A stretch of 64,000 nt of DNA from Pycnopodia helianthoides. Lineage: Eukaryota; Echinodermata; Asteroidea; Forcipulatida; Asteriidae. Below the pieces are notes generated by a model, which saw only the letters and a program-made list of their open reading frames with translations, did not search any database and was not told where the DNA came from. The DNA is taken from assembly GCA_032158295.1 (NCBI GenBank), contig CM063253.1, positions 20,947,583-21,011,582 on the forward strand. Reading direction: 5' to 3'. Positions 47,199-57,200 of the stretch are shown in pieces. The position numbers and the translations under genes were made by a program. Numbering within the stretch: the first letter of the stretch is position 1; each line of letters opens with the position of its first letter.

Positions 47199-47406
47199 GG
47201 GGCTCAATTTCATGGCTCTGCTTACCGTAAGCAAAGAATCGGCGCTCACGGAAGCAGGGTATTTTTGCTTGTGCGCGTGCTGCTCCACGTTACTAGGCAT
47301 TCTTCGCTTACACAGCTGGCACAGAAATTCGGCGCTTGCACAGTAAACGGAGATTGGTGATCGCAAGAACAGAATTCTGCGGTAAGCAGAGCCACGAAAT
47401 TGGGCC
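47199..47406. mobile_element. GGGCCC-ended MITE, family G relative
   Basis: GGGGCTCAATTTCATGGCTC at the left and AGCCACGAAATTGGGCCC at the right, with TTACCGTAAGC/GCGGTAAGCAG completing the inverted ends. The interior is richer in GCGC words than copies at 44,496 and 53,272, so it is a separate subfamily. Confidence 0.75.
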
Positions 47407-48567
47407 CAGGTGGATTGTAGGTGGTAGCAAGGACCAATGAGCCCATGTGCAGAAAGCACAAGTTCAAAATGCAGTTTTGTAATAATATACCTTTGGTAAT
47501 ACACGTTGGATTCTATTACTCTGAGTTTAAACCAGCTAAGAGCCAACAACAGAGAATGCTGGATTTGACTAAAAACAAAATAAAAAACCTCAAACCTCAA
47601 CAAGATAATACTTTATATACAGCCATTAAACAAAAGTATGAATGAACTCTTCCCGTCAAGCTAACGTTTGAATCAGCAGAGCACTCTAAATGTTGAGAAT
47701 AAAATTGCAAGTTGTGTTGGCAAATGGGATATTTTGTCACACAACTCGAAAACCTGAACTCGCATTTTTTTCGTTCAAATGGCAAACTAACAATAAATAT
47801 TTAACTTTTGTCTGCTGAAATTCCAGTTTGAATGGTAACCTCTGTCATTTTGTTTGATTGGAACACAATTTTCTCAGAAGCTATATGGAGAACGCTGTAA
47901 AAATCTGACATTTGTGGCTCGCCGCAATCTTTCAAAAACCCTAACTCCAATATTCCCCGGTGCACAGTCTTCGTTCAACGAGCAACAGAGGGGTAAAATA
48001 CCAGCTAAATGGCTATGTATAGATTGATGCTATTGGTCCATATTTCCCCCTGTCTAAATTTGCCAATAGAACTTGAAACGCTGTTTATGCTTAGTCAAAT
48101 TGTGCACAAAACTATGCTACGGATCGTCACGACAAACATGAGCAACGGAAACCTACGCCTAACTACACGTAAGTTTTGACTCCGTTTTCTCTTGAATTTT
48201 TTACACAATAGAGGTGCCACTATAAAGCTAATACACTGTATAGTTCAATCTGTGTAATTAAATTTGTGATTTATTGAAGAGAACATGAGAATTTGAAACC
48301 GCATAAATTGTTGTTTAATAGCCCGCCATGATTTGCTGTAGGTTAGCCGCGTGGGTTGTTGGACCAGTTCATTCCATGTGTAGGGTTCATGTTTCCCATT
48401 GTGTGTACGCAAAATGTTGACTCTGTCGTTCATGACAATCTTAAAAATAGACTAGAGCACTTAAATATACAAATTATGAGGGGTATGGAGGCATTGAATA
48501 CACACGTTCTGTTTACATCCATGTAATTTTCGTATAATTATTCATTGTTAAATATTTTTGTACACAG

Positions 48568-48675
48568 GATATGACAGAAAAAACAAAAGGAAGAAAGTTG
48601 ATTACAAGACACTTCACAATGGACCCAGACTGATTGAAAGTGATATGCCAAGATGTAAAAAAAGAGAGAGATAAA
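48568..48675 (+). pseudogene. Lysine-rich possible exon remnant upstream of the chromo-barrel piece
   Basis: After the acceptor-like TACACAG (ends 48567) the frame reads DRKNKRKKVDYKTLHNGPR and stops at TAA 48673-48675. The composition and acceptor suggest an old exon or retroposed fragment. The link to the next piece is not proven, since they are in different frames with a stop between. Confidence 0.3.
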
Positions 48676-48730
48676 TCATGGTCAAAAAACAAGTTGTTTA
48701 AACTTGATGTTTAAGATGAGCGTGTAGTAA

Positions 48731-48838
48731 ATGATGGGAGCAAGGAGTTACAATGAGGTTTTGGTTCACTATAGAGGTTGGCCCAGCAGATACGATGAAT
48801 GGCGGTTGGAGGAAGATATTGTCAACCTGGATAACGTG
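48731..48838 (+). pseudogene. Chromo-barrel / Tudor-knot-like fragment
   Basis: The frame contains EVLVHYRGWPSRYDEWRLEE, the signature of the MRG15/MSL3/ARID4 chromo-barrel (V-H-Y-x-G-W-x-x-R-x-D-E-W). A donor-like AAC|GTGTGT follows at 48,836. No flanking partner exons are convincing and the upstream frame is broken, so I call it a dispersed or decayed fragment. A single exon of a larger gene is the alternative. Confidence 0.45.
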
Positions 48839-49539
48839 TGTACAATATTCTGTTACTGCCAATGGCATGGCGAAGTTACATTGTGGTATAGCTTGACATT
48901 TTTTAGTGAATGTGTCCTTGTATTTCAGAGCAATTATCTTCCTAAGGTTTCTATTTTATTTGTTATTCGTGGATTTTTTTTAAAAAAAATTTGGAGGGGG
49001 GGGGTGTTTTCATTTGAGTGTTAGTTAAAATTTATTATGACTTCTTCGAAACCAAAACAGACGTACTCATGTGATTTTACAGTCACGAGCAGTTTGAGAA
49101 ACGCTGGTTACATATACTCTGAAAAACAGGTAATCGAACGATTGTGACATCGGTGGAACTGGCAAATCGAACCACTGTGACATCGGTGAGGCAACACTAT
49201 ACTGTGCTCATTGGGTATATTATGTCGTACAACTCTGAAGCCATATCTTCATTTCTGCATTGTAAATACATCTTTCTACTCGAGGCATAATCTGTACTGT
49301 ATGGATATTTGTTATCAACTGTCCGGAGCTAAGAAAGGGTCAATTTTAAGACATCAGAGTTCCAGGCATTTTGAAAAAACAACAACTTAGCAGTGTTGGT
49401 GGTCTCGAGGCCGGCCTCGGTCTTGGTCTCCCCCTCGAAGACCCATGACTCGGACTCGGCCGTGGCCTCGAAGGGAAGTGGACTCGACTTTAACACTGCA
49501 AGATAGTTCCGTGACAAGTTGAACTCGTCTCACTGCACT

Positions 49540-49728
49540 CTAAAAACTTTCGGGTCAGAATCGGCCCGGATTACGGGTTCCAGAGGGCCTGACACAATGT
49601 CCGGGTCAGGCTGAGATAGCATTTTAGCTCAGATCATGATTCTCATTGACCAATTTCTGGGTAATTTTGACCCAGGTTCCGAGTCAAACTGACCCCAAAC
49701 TGGGTCAGACCCCGCGGGACCCATGAGA
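49540..49728. repeat. GGGTCA-rich palindromic repeat
   Basis: Words GGGTCAG, TGACCC and CCGGGTCAGG recur in both orientations, with the ends near CGGGTCAG and CTGGGTCAGACCCC. A related block with TTCTGGGTCATTTTGACAC and CTGACCCAGATATGGGTCAG lies at about 39,500-39,600. Probably a MITE family; ends not resolved. Confidence 0.5.
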
Positions 49729-49989
49729 GATAAGGGAGCGGAGGCGAACAGGTTTAATTTATGCTCTGTCAAATGGATTTTCAATTTCGTTATTTGTAAA
49801 AAAAATAATATTATTTTAAATAATAAAAGCTGCATTTGTTATTATGACACCTTGTATAAGCCACCATCGCCGAGGTCAAAGGAATCACCCATAGACGCAA
49901 CGAGCAAAACTCTCAGCCAATTAAGGATAATGCCTTCCGTTGACCTCAGTGAGGCGTTGTTTGACTTTGTGTCGTCATACAAGGGTTTA

Positions 49990-51736
49990 TCACATGACCT
50001 TTAACTTGATAGATTTATGACGTGTCACGTTGAAACTCAGGTTCTTTACAACACCCTGTCGGTCCACACGTATCTCCACGAACCGGAAAACCACGGGGCA
50101 CCGTCTCAGCGACGACTCGTTTTTAACGTCATTTTTAGTGTTGATCTGAGACAACTTCGTGTGGCACGTGACTTTGTCCGCCACGTGTGTCTCGTAGACC
50201 ATGTAAAACCTTCTCCCCTTGGTCATCAGTCTGGCCACCGGAGACGTTGATTCTATCCGGCAGTTCAACAGTTTCCGCGGATCTACCTTGCGGATCCGTA
50301 CGTTGTAGATGCCTAGCTTAAACGCGGCCTGGTACCCGCCATCAGGTATGGTGTCTTGCGATTGTCGACGAAAACATTTCGATTTGTGCATTATCTCGAA
50401 GTTATTAGGGCCGCTCACTTGCGAAATCTCTTCAAGTAGGGTGGTTTCTTCAGTAGAAATGATTGGTCTTTCTCGAACTAGATAACGTCTGTGGATTATA
50501 TGGAAACGACATGTTCGATTAAGAATACTTAGAAAGTCTCGCAGGGCTACCCAGAACTCGGGGAGATCGCCAACATAGGGCTAAATAGCTCAGTTGGTTG
50601 AGCGCCGGTACGTTAATCAGGATGTCGTTGGTTCAAATCCCGCTCTAGTAAATTTGTCTCTGTCCAACCCAAACTGTTATTTTGTAAAATTTTATGTAAA
50701 ATGTCCCATATGACCAGTGTAGTATCCTGGAATATACGAGGTCACCAAAGGTTACAAGGTCTATAGTTTCAACCGTTACCGGAAGGCTCAGAATACAGTG
50801 ACCACGAAGTGTTTGCCCTTGGGAAAATGAGTAGTTATTTCACTGCGCATAGAAACAACTGAACGCCTTTGCAAGACTAAAACCGGTACACTATGTAGCT
50901 TGAGTTTTCCATGAAACTTTGTTGTAACTTACAAGTTCAGTTTCATCTGTGAAAAAAATGAGTACAAATATTTTATGCGAGGCTTATAGCACTACTTTTT
51001 GTGTCATTGTAATTAATTGATAATGTCGACTGCATTCTATGAAAATTATCTCAGGAGGCAAACTCTAGGTGGCGCAGTATATTGTTAATTCTCTGTATCG
51101 GCCGTGGCCGCAGTAGACTGGTCCCCTATCTTTATCCGCAAGGACAAAGACAGGCACCGGTCCCACATGCCCAATGATGTCATTGGATAAACATGCAGTG
51201 ACATAAACTTCTCATATCTTCGTTATGATTGGTCCGAGGTGATGTAGCTGTCAACTCGCTCTTGCAATTTTGATCGTCTGCTACATGCAGTGTGTGCATA
51301 ATGTTTGTATGTAAAGGTGTTTTATTCACTATGTAATGTGTGTATGTACTGACTACGAATCTCCGTGTGAATGGGATGCGATGTCATAGGTACATCCATA
51401 TGGCAAGATCCTGCCATTCTGGCGTCATTCACGAGCCTCTAAGTGTGACGTCAGATGTTCCGGCTATGGCCGCAGCGGGCGTCATTCACGAGCCTCTAAG
51501 TGTGACGTCAGATGTTCCGGCTATGGCTGCAGCTGTTAATTGCGGACACGGCCTTACCTTCGAAATCGATTAATACTTGCGACCAGTCCTGACTTCCTGT
51601 CATGCGCAGTAAAGAGAAGTCGTCTCTGCGTGTGATCGAGTTTTACAACGGCCCCCGAGTTTAATGACTGACCATCAGTAAAAACCTGAAAGGAGTCAAC
51701 CAATTTGCTGTAAAGCGGAACTACATTAAAAGCCAT
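49990..51736 (-). CDS. Candidate two-exon gasdermin-like (pejvakin/GSDME N-domain) protein
   Basis: Minus-strand model: exon 1 51736-51558, starting GCCATGG (good start context) and ending in donor CGAAG|GTAAGG; exon 2 from 50488 after acceptor TCCACAG to a TGA at 49990-49992. Both borders are phase 2, so they join cleanly, giving about 225 residues. Exon 2 has the order of gasdermin N-domains: a GIYNVRIRKVD segment (compare SFG-x-V-x-K-x-EVD), then SPVARLMTKGRRFYMVYET (compare the -x-VLCVV-x-E- strand), then VVFRFVEIRVDRQGVVKNL (compare TTIAY-x-V-x-EL-x-V-x-x-DG-x-x-x-x-x-L). Exon 1 is less clearly alignable. No C-terminal inhibitory domain is visible. Gasdermin N-domains form membrane pores in pyroptosis; pejvakin has other roles. 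The family call is pattern-based and unverified. Confidence 0.4.
50545..50690 (+). mobile_element. SINE with tRNA-Asn-like head, third copy
   Basis: tRNA-like part 50578-50649: TAGCTCAGTTGGTTGAGC box A, GGTTCAAATCCC box B and the GCCGGTACGTTAATC anticodon region. It starts with the same GGGAGATCGCCAACATAGGG leader as the copy at 3979. Confidence 0.7.
51110..51540 (-). repeat. Inverted relative of the CARD/UBL 3' flank
   Basis: Reverse complement matches 31,400-31,830 in order: AGTAGACTGGTCCCCT, TTTATCCGCAAGGA, AGACAGGCACCGGTC, TGTGCATAATGTTTGTATGT, TTTTATTCACTATG and ACTACGAATCTCCGT. At its right end a segment of about 58 bp (GCGTCATTCACGAGCCTCTA, GTGACGTCAGATGTTCCGG) is tandemly doubled (51,422-51,537). 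It may be a shared repeat family or a duplicated gene flank. Confidence 0.7.
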
Positions 51737-51737
51737 G

Positions 51738-53265
51738 GCTATAAATCATTTAATCATAAAATAAGTAATCTTTGAGCAAAGTATTAACATTGAGCTAGCT
51801 GCCGGGCGCTGCTTAACGGTAAGCACATTTTCGTGATTACTGTAGCAGAAAAACTTGCTTAAGCGTAAGCATATTTCACAAGTTAGCTTGGATTTGCATT
51901 GTTACGCCATTCATTTTCATACAGTAAGAAAGGTTAGCATGCCTTTAATCGGCCGTTAAGCAGCTCTTTGAAGTTGGGCCCCGATATTGCTATTTGCAAA
52001 ACAGATTGGAATTGAAAAAATATGAATACTTAAGACCCGGCCCATTCATGCCGCCAACGCTTATTTACAGCAGTTCTACAAAACTATCACATGACAATCT
52101 TTAAAAGCAAAAAAAGTTGACCTGAAGTGCGGCTAGGTTTATTAGACCATCGGCTCGATTTCAAAAAAGCGCTAAGATTGATCTTATTGTCTATTAGATT
52201 TTAATTTCTTAGCAAAGTGTGATGTCACAATATTTATCACTATTGTAATATTGACAACCCATCTTAAGATGAATCTTAGTGCTTTGTGAAATCGGCCCCA
52301 GCCCATCTCATGTACCTGCAATGGCAAACAATCTGGACCGTTTTCTGATAGTATTGGCACCGGGGTATACGCGGTGTTCTCCCCGCACATCTCACGCACG
52401 ACATTCCCACAAGCTGCTCTCCACACGTCCGGTAGGTTTACAACGTACCGACACTACTAGATTTCACCGCAGCCATTTTCGGCTTATCCAACGTGCGTTG
52501 TCACTTCCTCTTCACTTGGAAAGATTGACGGTTTGTAAAAACTCTTGTGCAAATGATGTCAGTTTAAAAAAGAGGGACACAGACCATCAACAAAATAAAC
52601 ACGGTGTTTGGAAACGCCTAGTTTAACTTTGCTTTTTTTTTGTTGTTACGTAATGAAATTATTTTGAAGAATCAAAATATACTATTACGAAACAATATCA
52701 CTTAAACGCAATCTGCGCGCGTCAATGTAAGTGTCTGTGACGCCACAGACCCATGAACATCCTGCATGCGCACTCTCCCTACTGGTTGGCAAAATGAGTG
52801 AACATCGCGCATTTTTATTATGGGATGTATGGTGGCGTGACGCGCGTCTGCCTAGTGCCCACAACCTCATAGCGTTTGCAAACCAATAGTACGCATGCGT
52901 GACCGTAATTAGCGTATTTCATGGGAAAGGTCAAACTTTTCTTTACCAGCCTCGTTCCCATGGACAGCTCGTCGTATCGTCCCCCTCTAATCGAACAAGA
53001 AATGCTGGAAAAACGACGTGACGAGATCGTACACTTCTTTGAATGAGAAATCTACGCCTGATGTTATCACTCTTCAAGATCGAGACCACTAACCATAACA
53101 AGGCTTCTTAACAACCAAATCAAGTTGAACCAAACTTTTTACTTGACACTAACCTTATTCTAAAAATTAAACCAACTCTTTCATTGACAGACTTTACTGA
53201 AAGTAAGAATCCAATGCCTAAGAACTCTCACCGATTAAATATAGAAAATACTCATCGTATTAAGA
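51738..53265. other. Region upstream of the gasdermin-like model
   Basis: A partial GGGCCC MITE occupies about 51,800-51,980 (TAACGGTAAGCA, GCAGCTCTTTGAAGTTGGGCC). A palindromic tract with CGCTAAGATTGATCTTATTG and ATCTTAAGATGAATCTTAGTG lies at 52,165-52,285. The 52,279-52,626 plus frame has no family pattern and I treat it as chance. Confidence 0.4.
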
Positions 53266-53271
53266 TACTGG

Positions 53272-53463
53272 GCCCAATTTCAAAGAGCTGCTTTAGCACA
53301 AAAAGTAGCTAAGCACGACAAAATTATGCTTACCATAATAAGGTTACCAGCCAAACTACGATGTCACATGTACAGTTTGTGACTGGTATCCTGCTCATTT
53401 CTGCTGAGCAGGCAATTGTTTAAGCAATAATTTCTGCTTAAGCAGCTCTATGAAATTGGGCCC
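53272..53463. mobile_element. GGGCCC-ended MITE, family G, copy 2
   Basis: GGGCCCAATTTCAAAGAGCTG to AGCAGCTCTATGAAATTGGGCCC, with interior ATTATGCTTACCATAATAAGG as in the 44,496 copy. Confidence 0.9.
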
Positions 53464-54211
53464 TGCACCATCATGAATATGAGCTGTAAAAGTTTGCCAC
53501 CAATCATTTCGGCCATTTTTCGACGCTGGACATAATCTCGGAAGAAAACCACCCCCACCCCCGGGTCTAGACACCATTCAGAATTCATCGAGGAAGTAGC
53601 CTTACATTTTTGCAGAACACACGATCGTCTTCTCTACTGCCACGAATCCATCAAGTCATGGACTCTCTAATCTTCTGTATACAATGTACACACTAAAGTG
53701 ATGTGCAATTATTGCCACCGAGGTCAGCTTGGACAATATCATTCATAATAATTAGGCCCTAGCCATACTCATAAAAAATTGTTATTATTATCATATAACA
53801 AATTAGTTGGGAAACAAGACGAATCAAAATATTATAGTCCAAGGTAATCAACACATTAAAATAACAGAAAAGATGTGTCTGAAACTGATCATGATTATTG
53901 TTTTAAACAGTTTTTTTCCCTTAGTTGTCAACAGTACAAAGTCCAATCCATAAACGGACTCCTCCCTTTAAGATTAATATTAATACATGAACAACTGAAA
54001 CCGGTAATCGCGTGAAATACTGCGCATGCACGGAACTCGTATAACCCGCAGATCCACGTTAAAACCGAAACAGCAACTGAACCAATTGGTACGGATACTG
54101 GGTGTCTAAGTACCTCGCCAAGCTGTGATTTTAGTCGTGAAAGAACCTCCATTTTGTTCCTTGGGTCCAGTTATACATTTCAATCAAACACATTGAACAT
54201 TTGGCCTCAAT

Positions 54212-57200
54212 ATGAGGTCATCGGTGGTGCTAATTCTATTTTCCACGGTACTTTTGTGTGGAAGGGTTTGCTGCCAAGGTAAGAAATTCATTCAATTAAA
54301 ATTTATAATATTGTGATGAACAAGAATGTATTTATACAAACTGTCTCAGGCAAGAGTGTGGAGCTATACATTGTAAGTAATCGGGGTTTATAGGAACATT
54401 ACAGAATTAGTTTTTGCTAACAAAACAGTTGCTGACAGTGTAAGCACTTTATGTAATCCACCATATACATAAACTGACAAACCTTTAGAAGTTTGAGATC
54501 GATCGGCCATCTGGGTCACAAGAAAATAATGCAAAAACGATTACACATTTGCATGAAATCATATAGATTCAACAAATGAATAAAACGCTCACTGAGCGAT
54601 AAACTCCAATCGGAAAATTAGTTTATTCATTTCTCATCAAATATGGCATTTCAGACAGAAATTATTTCAAGGGATGTGTTCTATACTATCATCATCATTA
54701 GACCGTGTAAGTTTTATGTAAATCTGTGATCAAAAGGTATATTTGACAAGTTTTTTTCTTACCAATTCTGTAATGTTCTTTTAAGGTGAACTATATACAC
54801 AAAAAGTAAACACAAAATGACAGGCAGAGGGACAAACCTAGTGGCTTTGCAGTAGTACAGCAGACTATCTGTACCCACTCTGTACATACCTTCAATCATT
54901 TTACGGTGATCACTGCGCGTATTCCAATCATTTGGGGTAAACTTTCCTACGTACCGTATTAGAAGGAAACTAGAAACCTCGGACTTTAACGGATCTCCAC
55001 GTTCAAATAATTATTTTGTGAGACTTGCACAGTCTATAAACAAAATTCTTCAAATAACTGCTTTCTATAAAATATTATTTCTTAACAGATTATTTAAAGG
55101 CAAAGTTTACCTTTTGGTTTTTGGAAACGTTCGATTATTTTAATCCTATGGAAATGTAGATACATACAATAAAACTAACCTGTAAACATTTCATTTCAAA
55201 AGGTGATAGCATTTTTGAAATATCGCCAAAAATCTGGAGCGGTTATGTCCACGCAGGAAAAATAATCCGTAATTGGAATACACAATCTGAGAAACATTTT
55301 ATGTAGAAACGTTTCTCAGATTGAAACGTTTTAAAACCCCTCTCCTAAACCACATTCCTTCGAAGGAAATCGTTTCTCAACATGTTATAAATAATCAAGA
55401 GCTGCAGTGCTTTTTACCAAGTAAGATTTGTATGGTCATTAATTTTTGGAGTTACCAAGTAAGATTTTTATGGTAGTAACCAAAAGTTTCCCCTCCTTTA
55501 AGCATAAATGAGTTTAAAACAAAGATGTTTTTGGCTGGTTAATCTGGTTTGGCTTAGCAATTCACCAAAGCGTTTTTTTTATAGTTCGGAACGGTTTTAA
55601 AAATTGACATTCAGTTTTGACCGAACCAGACACTGTGTACACAATTGTGTTTAATGCACATCGCTGATAAAACATTAAACCGAGATCTCCGGAACATCTT
55701 TTTCATATCATCATGCTAAATACTAGTCCCATTTGTGTAACAAATTGACCGTATTTACATTTTGATAAAAATTGCCAACACACAAACACAAAAATGAAGA
55801 TAAGGCGAGGTTGCACTAAAGTGTATCGCCTACAGTATAGAGCCGTGCGAGTTCCTTGGTCAAAGGTTGTACAACCATTCGATTCTGCCTGAGCTGTCCC
55901 GGTTTAACAAAGATATCGAGTTGTTACCACGTTACTAAAACAGTGTGCAAACACAATTAAATAATAAAAATCGGAAGCTTACGTGTCTAATTCCAACAAC
56001 TGTGTGTACACTTGCATTACGGGGACATTGCAAAAGGACTCCTACAGTGGCACTTTCTTTGTTCTCGGTATAGGTCTCGGTAGGCAATAAATGAAATTTG
56101 CTGCAGAAAGTCTAAGTCCGTCGACATTGGGTACAATAAAAAGGGCAAATGAACAAAGTGGTCCTCATATTAGAACAATTCTATATATGTTGAGTCGTCT
56201 TGGTTCCAAGAACCTCTACCTATCTCAAATTGAGCAGTCAGTCTCTAGCCTCGAAGCACCATGGAGGGATGGGATGGGTGATGCTCTCTTTCTTTGTTTA
56301 CGAAAGAAGCATCAGAATGGATGACGTTTTTTTTGTATTAGTGCAAATCATTGCTCCGTAAAAAGTTGGGAAGGTAGTGCATTCTGCTCTACCAGCCAGG
56401 CTCCATGTGGATGATACCCATGCCCACATCCTTACGGACTGTGAAGGGGGTAACCCTGTTTCAGCCCCAGGAGTAGGTGACAACGTGCCCCCTGGTGTCA
56501 GTTGATTTGGGTCAACAGCCCAAATCAGTTAAGTGCAGCCCTCACCTTGAAGTGGCCGTCCGGCCTTGTAAGTTAGGTGATATCTCATAAAGAAAAAACA
56601 TTACGTTGTCGATTTGAACATTTTGTTTTTGGAATTTGACAAAAAGTTTCGGTAATTTGGTGCATCAGCTATAAGTGACAACTATCCCCGTGTGGTGGAA
56701 TGGTTACATCACATATTTCGTGCCTTAGGCTTGAAGTTATATCGACAGTTTTCTACCTTCGTCCATCGTGGTGTCCAGAGTCTGAGATATCGTGTATGAC
56801 AGCAGATTTGGGGTGCATCTTTGCGGTCGTAACCAATAACTGTTTCAGTTGAATTGGCCATTGGTTGATCACTTGGCAATGACCGAAACAGTTATTGGTA
56901 ACAGCCGCGACAACGCACCTTTGATTGCGGAACGAGGTTAATGAACAATCTCGAGCTACAATTAAGCGTTATTAATTATGCACAGAGTTCGTCAGCATTG
57001 GAGACCTAGTTTGCATAATGATCACGTGTTTGTGTTACACGTGACGGGGAAACGGAGTTGCAATCTTTGTCACGATCTGGTACGGAGAGGTTCGTTGCCG
57101 TGTTGTGATTGGCTAATCATCTGGTTTGTTTGTTGCGCTTTTGTATCTCAAATCAGAAAAAGGAATGTGCAACATATACAGAAATAAGCCAATCATAATC

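Larger units (their letters stand above)
50489..51557 (-). other. Intron of the gasdermin-like model, with SINE and inverted CARD/UBL 3' flank
   Basis: Contains an Asn-like SINE (50,545-50,690) and, at 51,110-51,540, an inverted copy of the sequence following the CARD/UBL stop codon. No additional coding frame with conserved residues was seen. Confidence 0.45.

Noticed and set aside
50017..50250. Plus-strand 77-codon frame across the gasdermin-like exon 2
   Set aside because: It is antisense to the minus-strand exon that has matching splice sites and a protein-family pattern.
52279..52626. 115-codon plus frame near the gasdermin-like model
   Set aside because: No family resemblance; it begins within a palindromic repeat and has no splice or start support.
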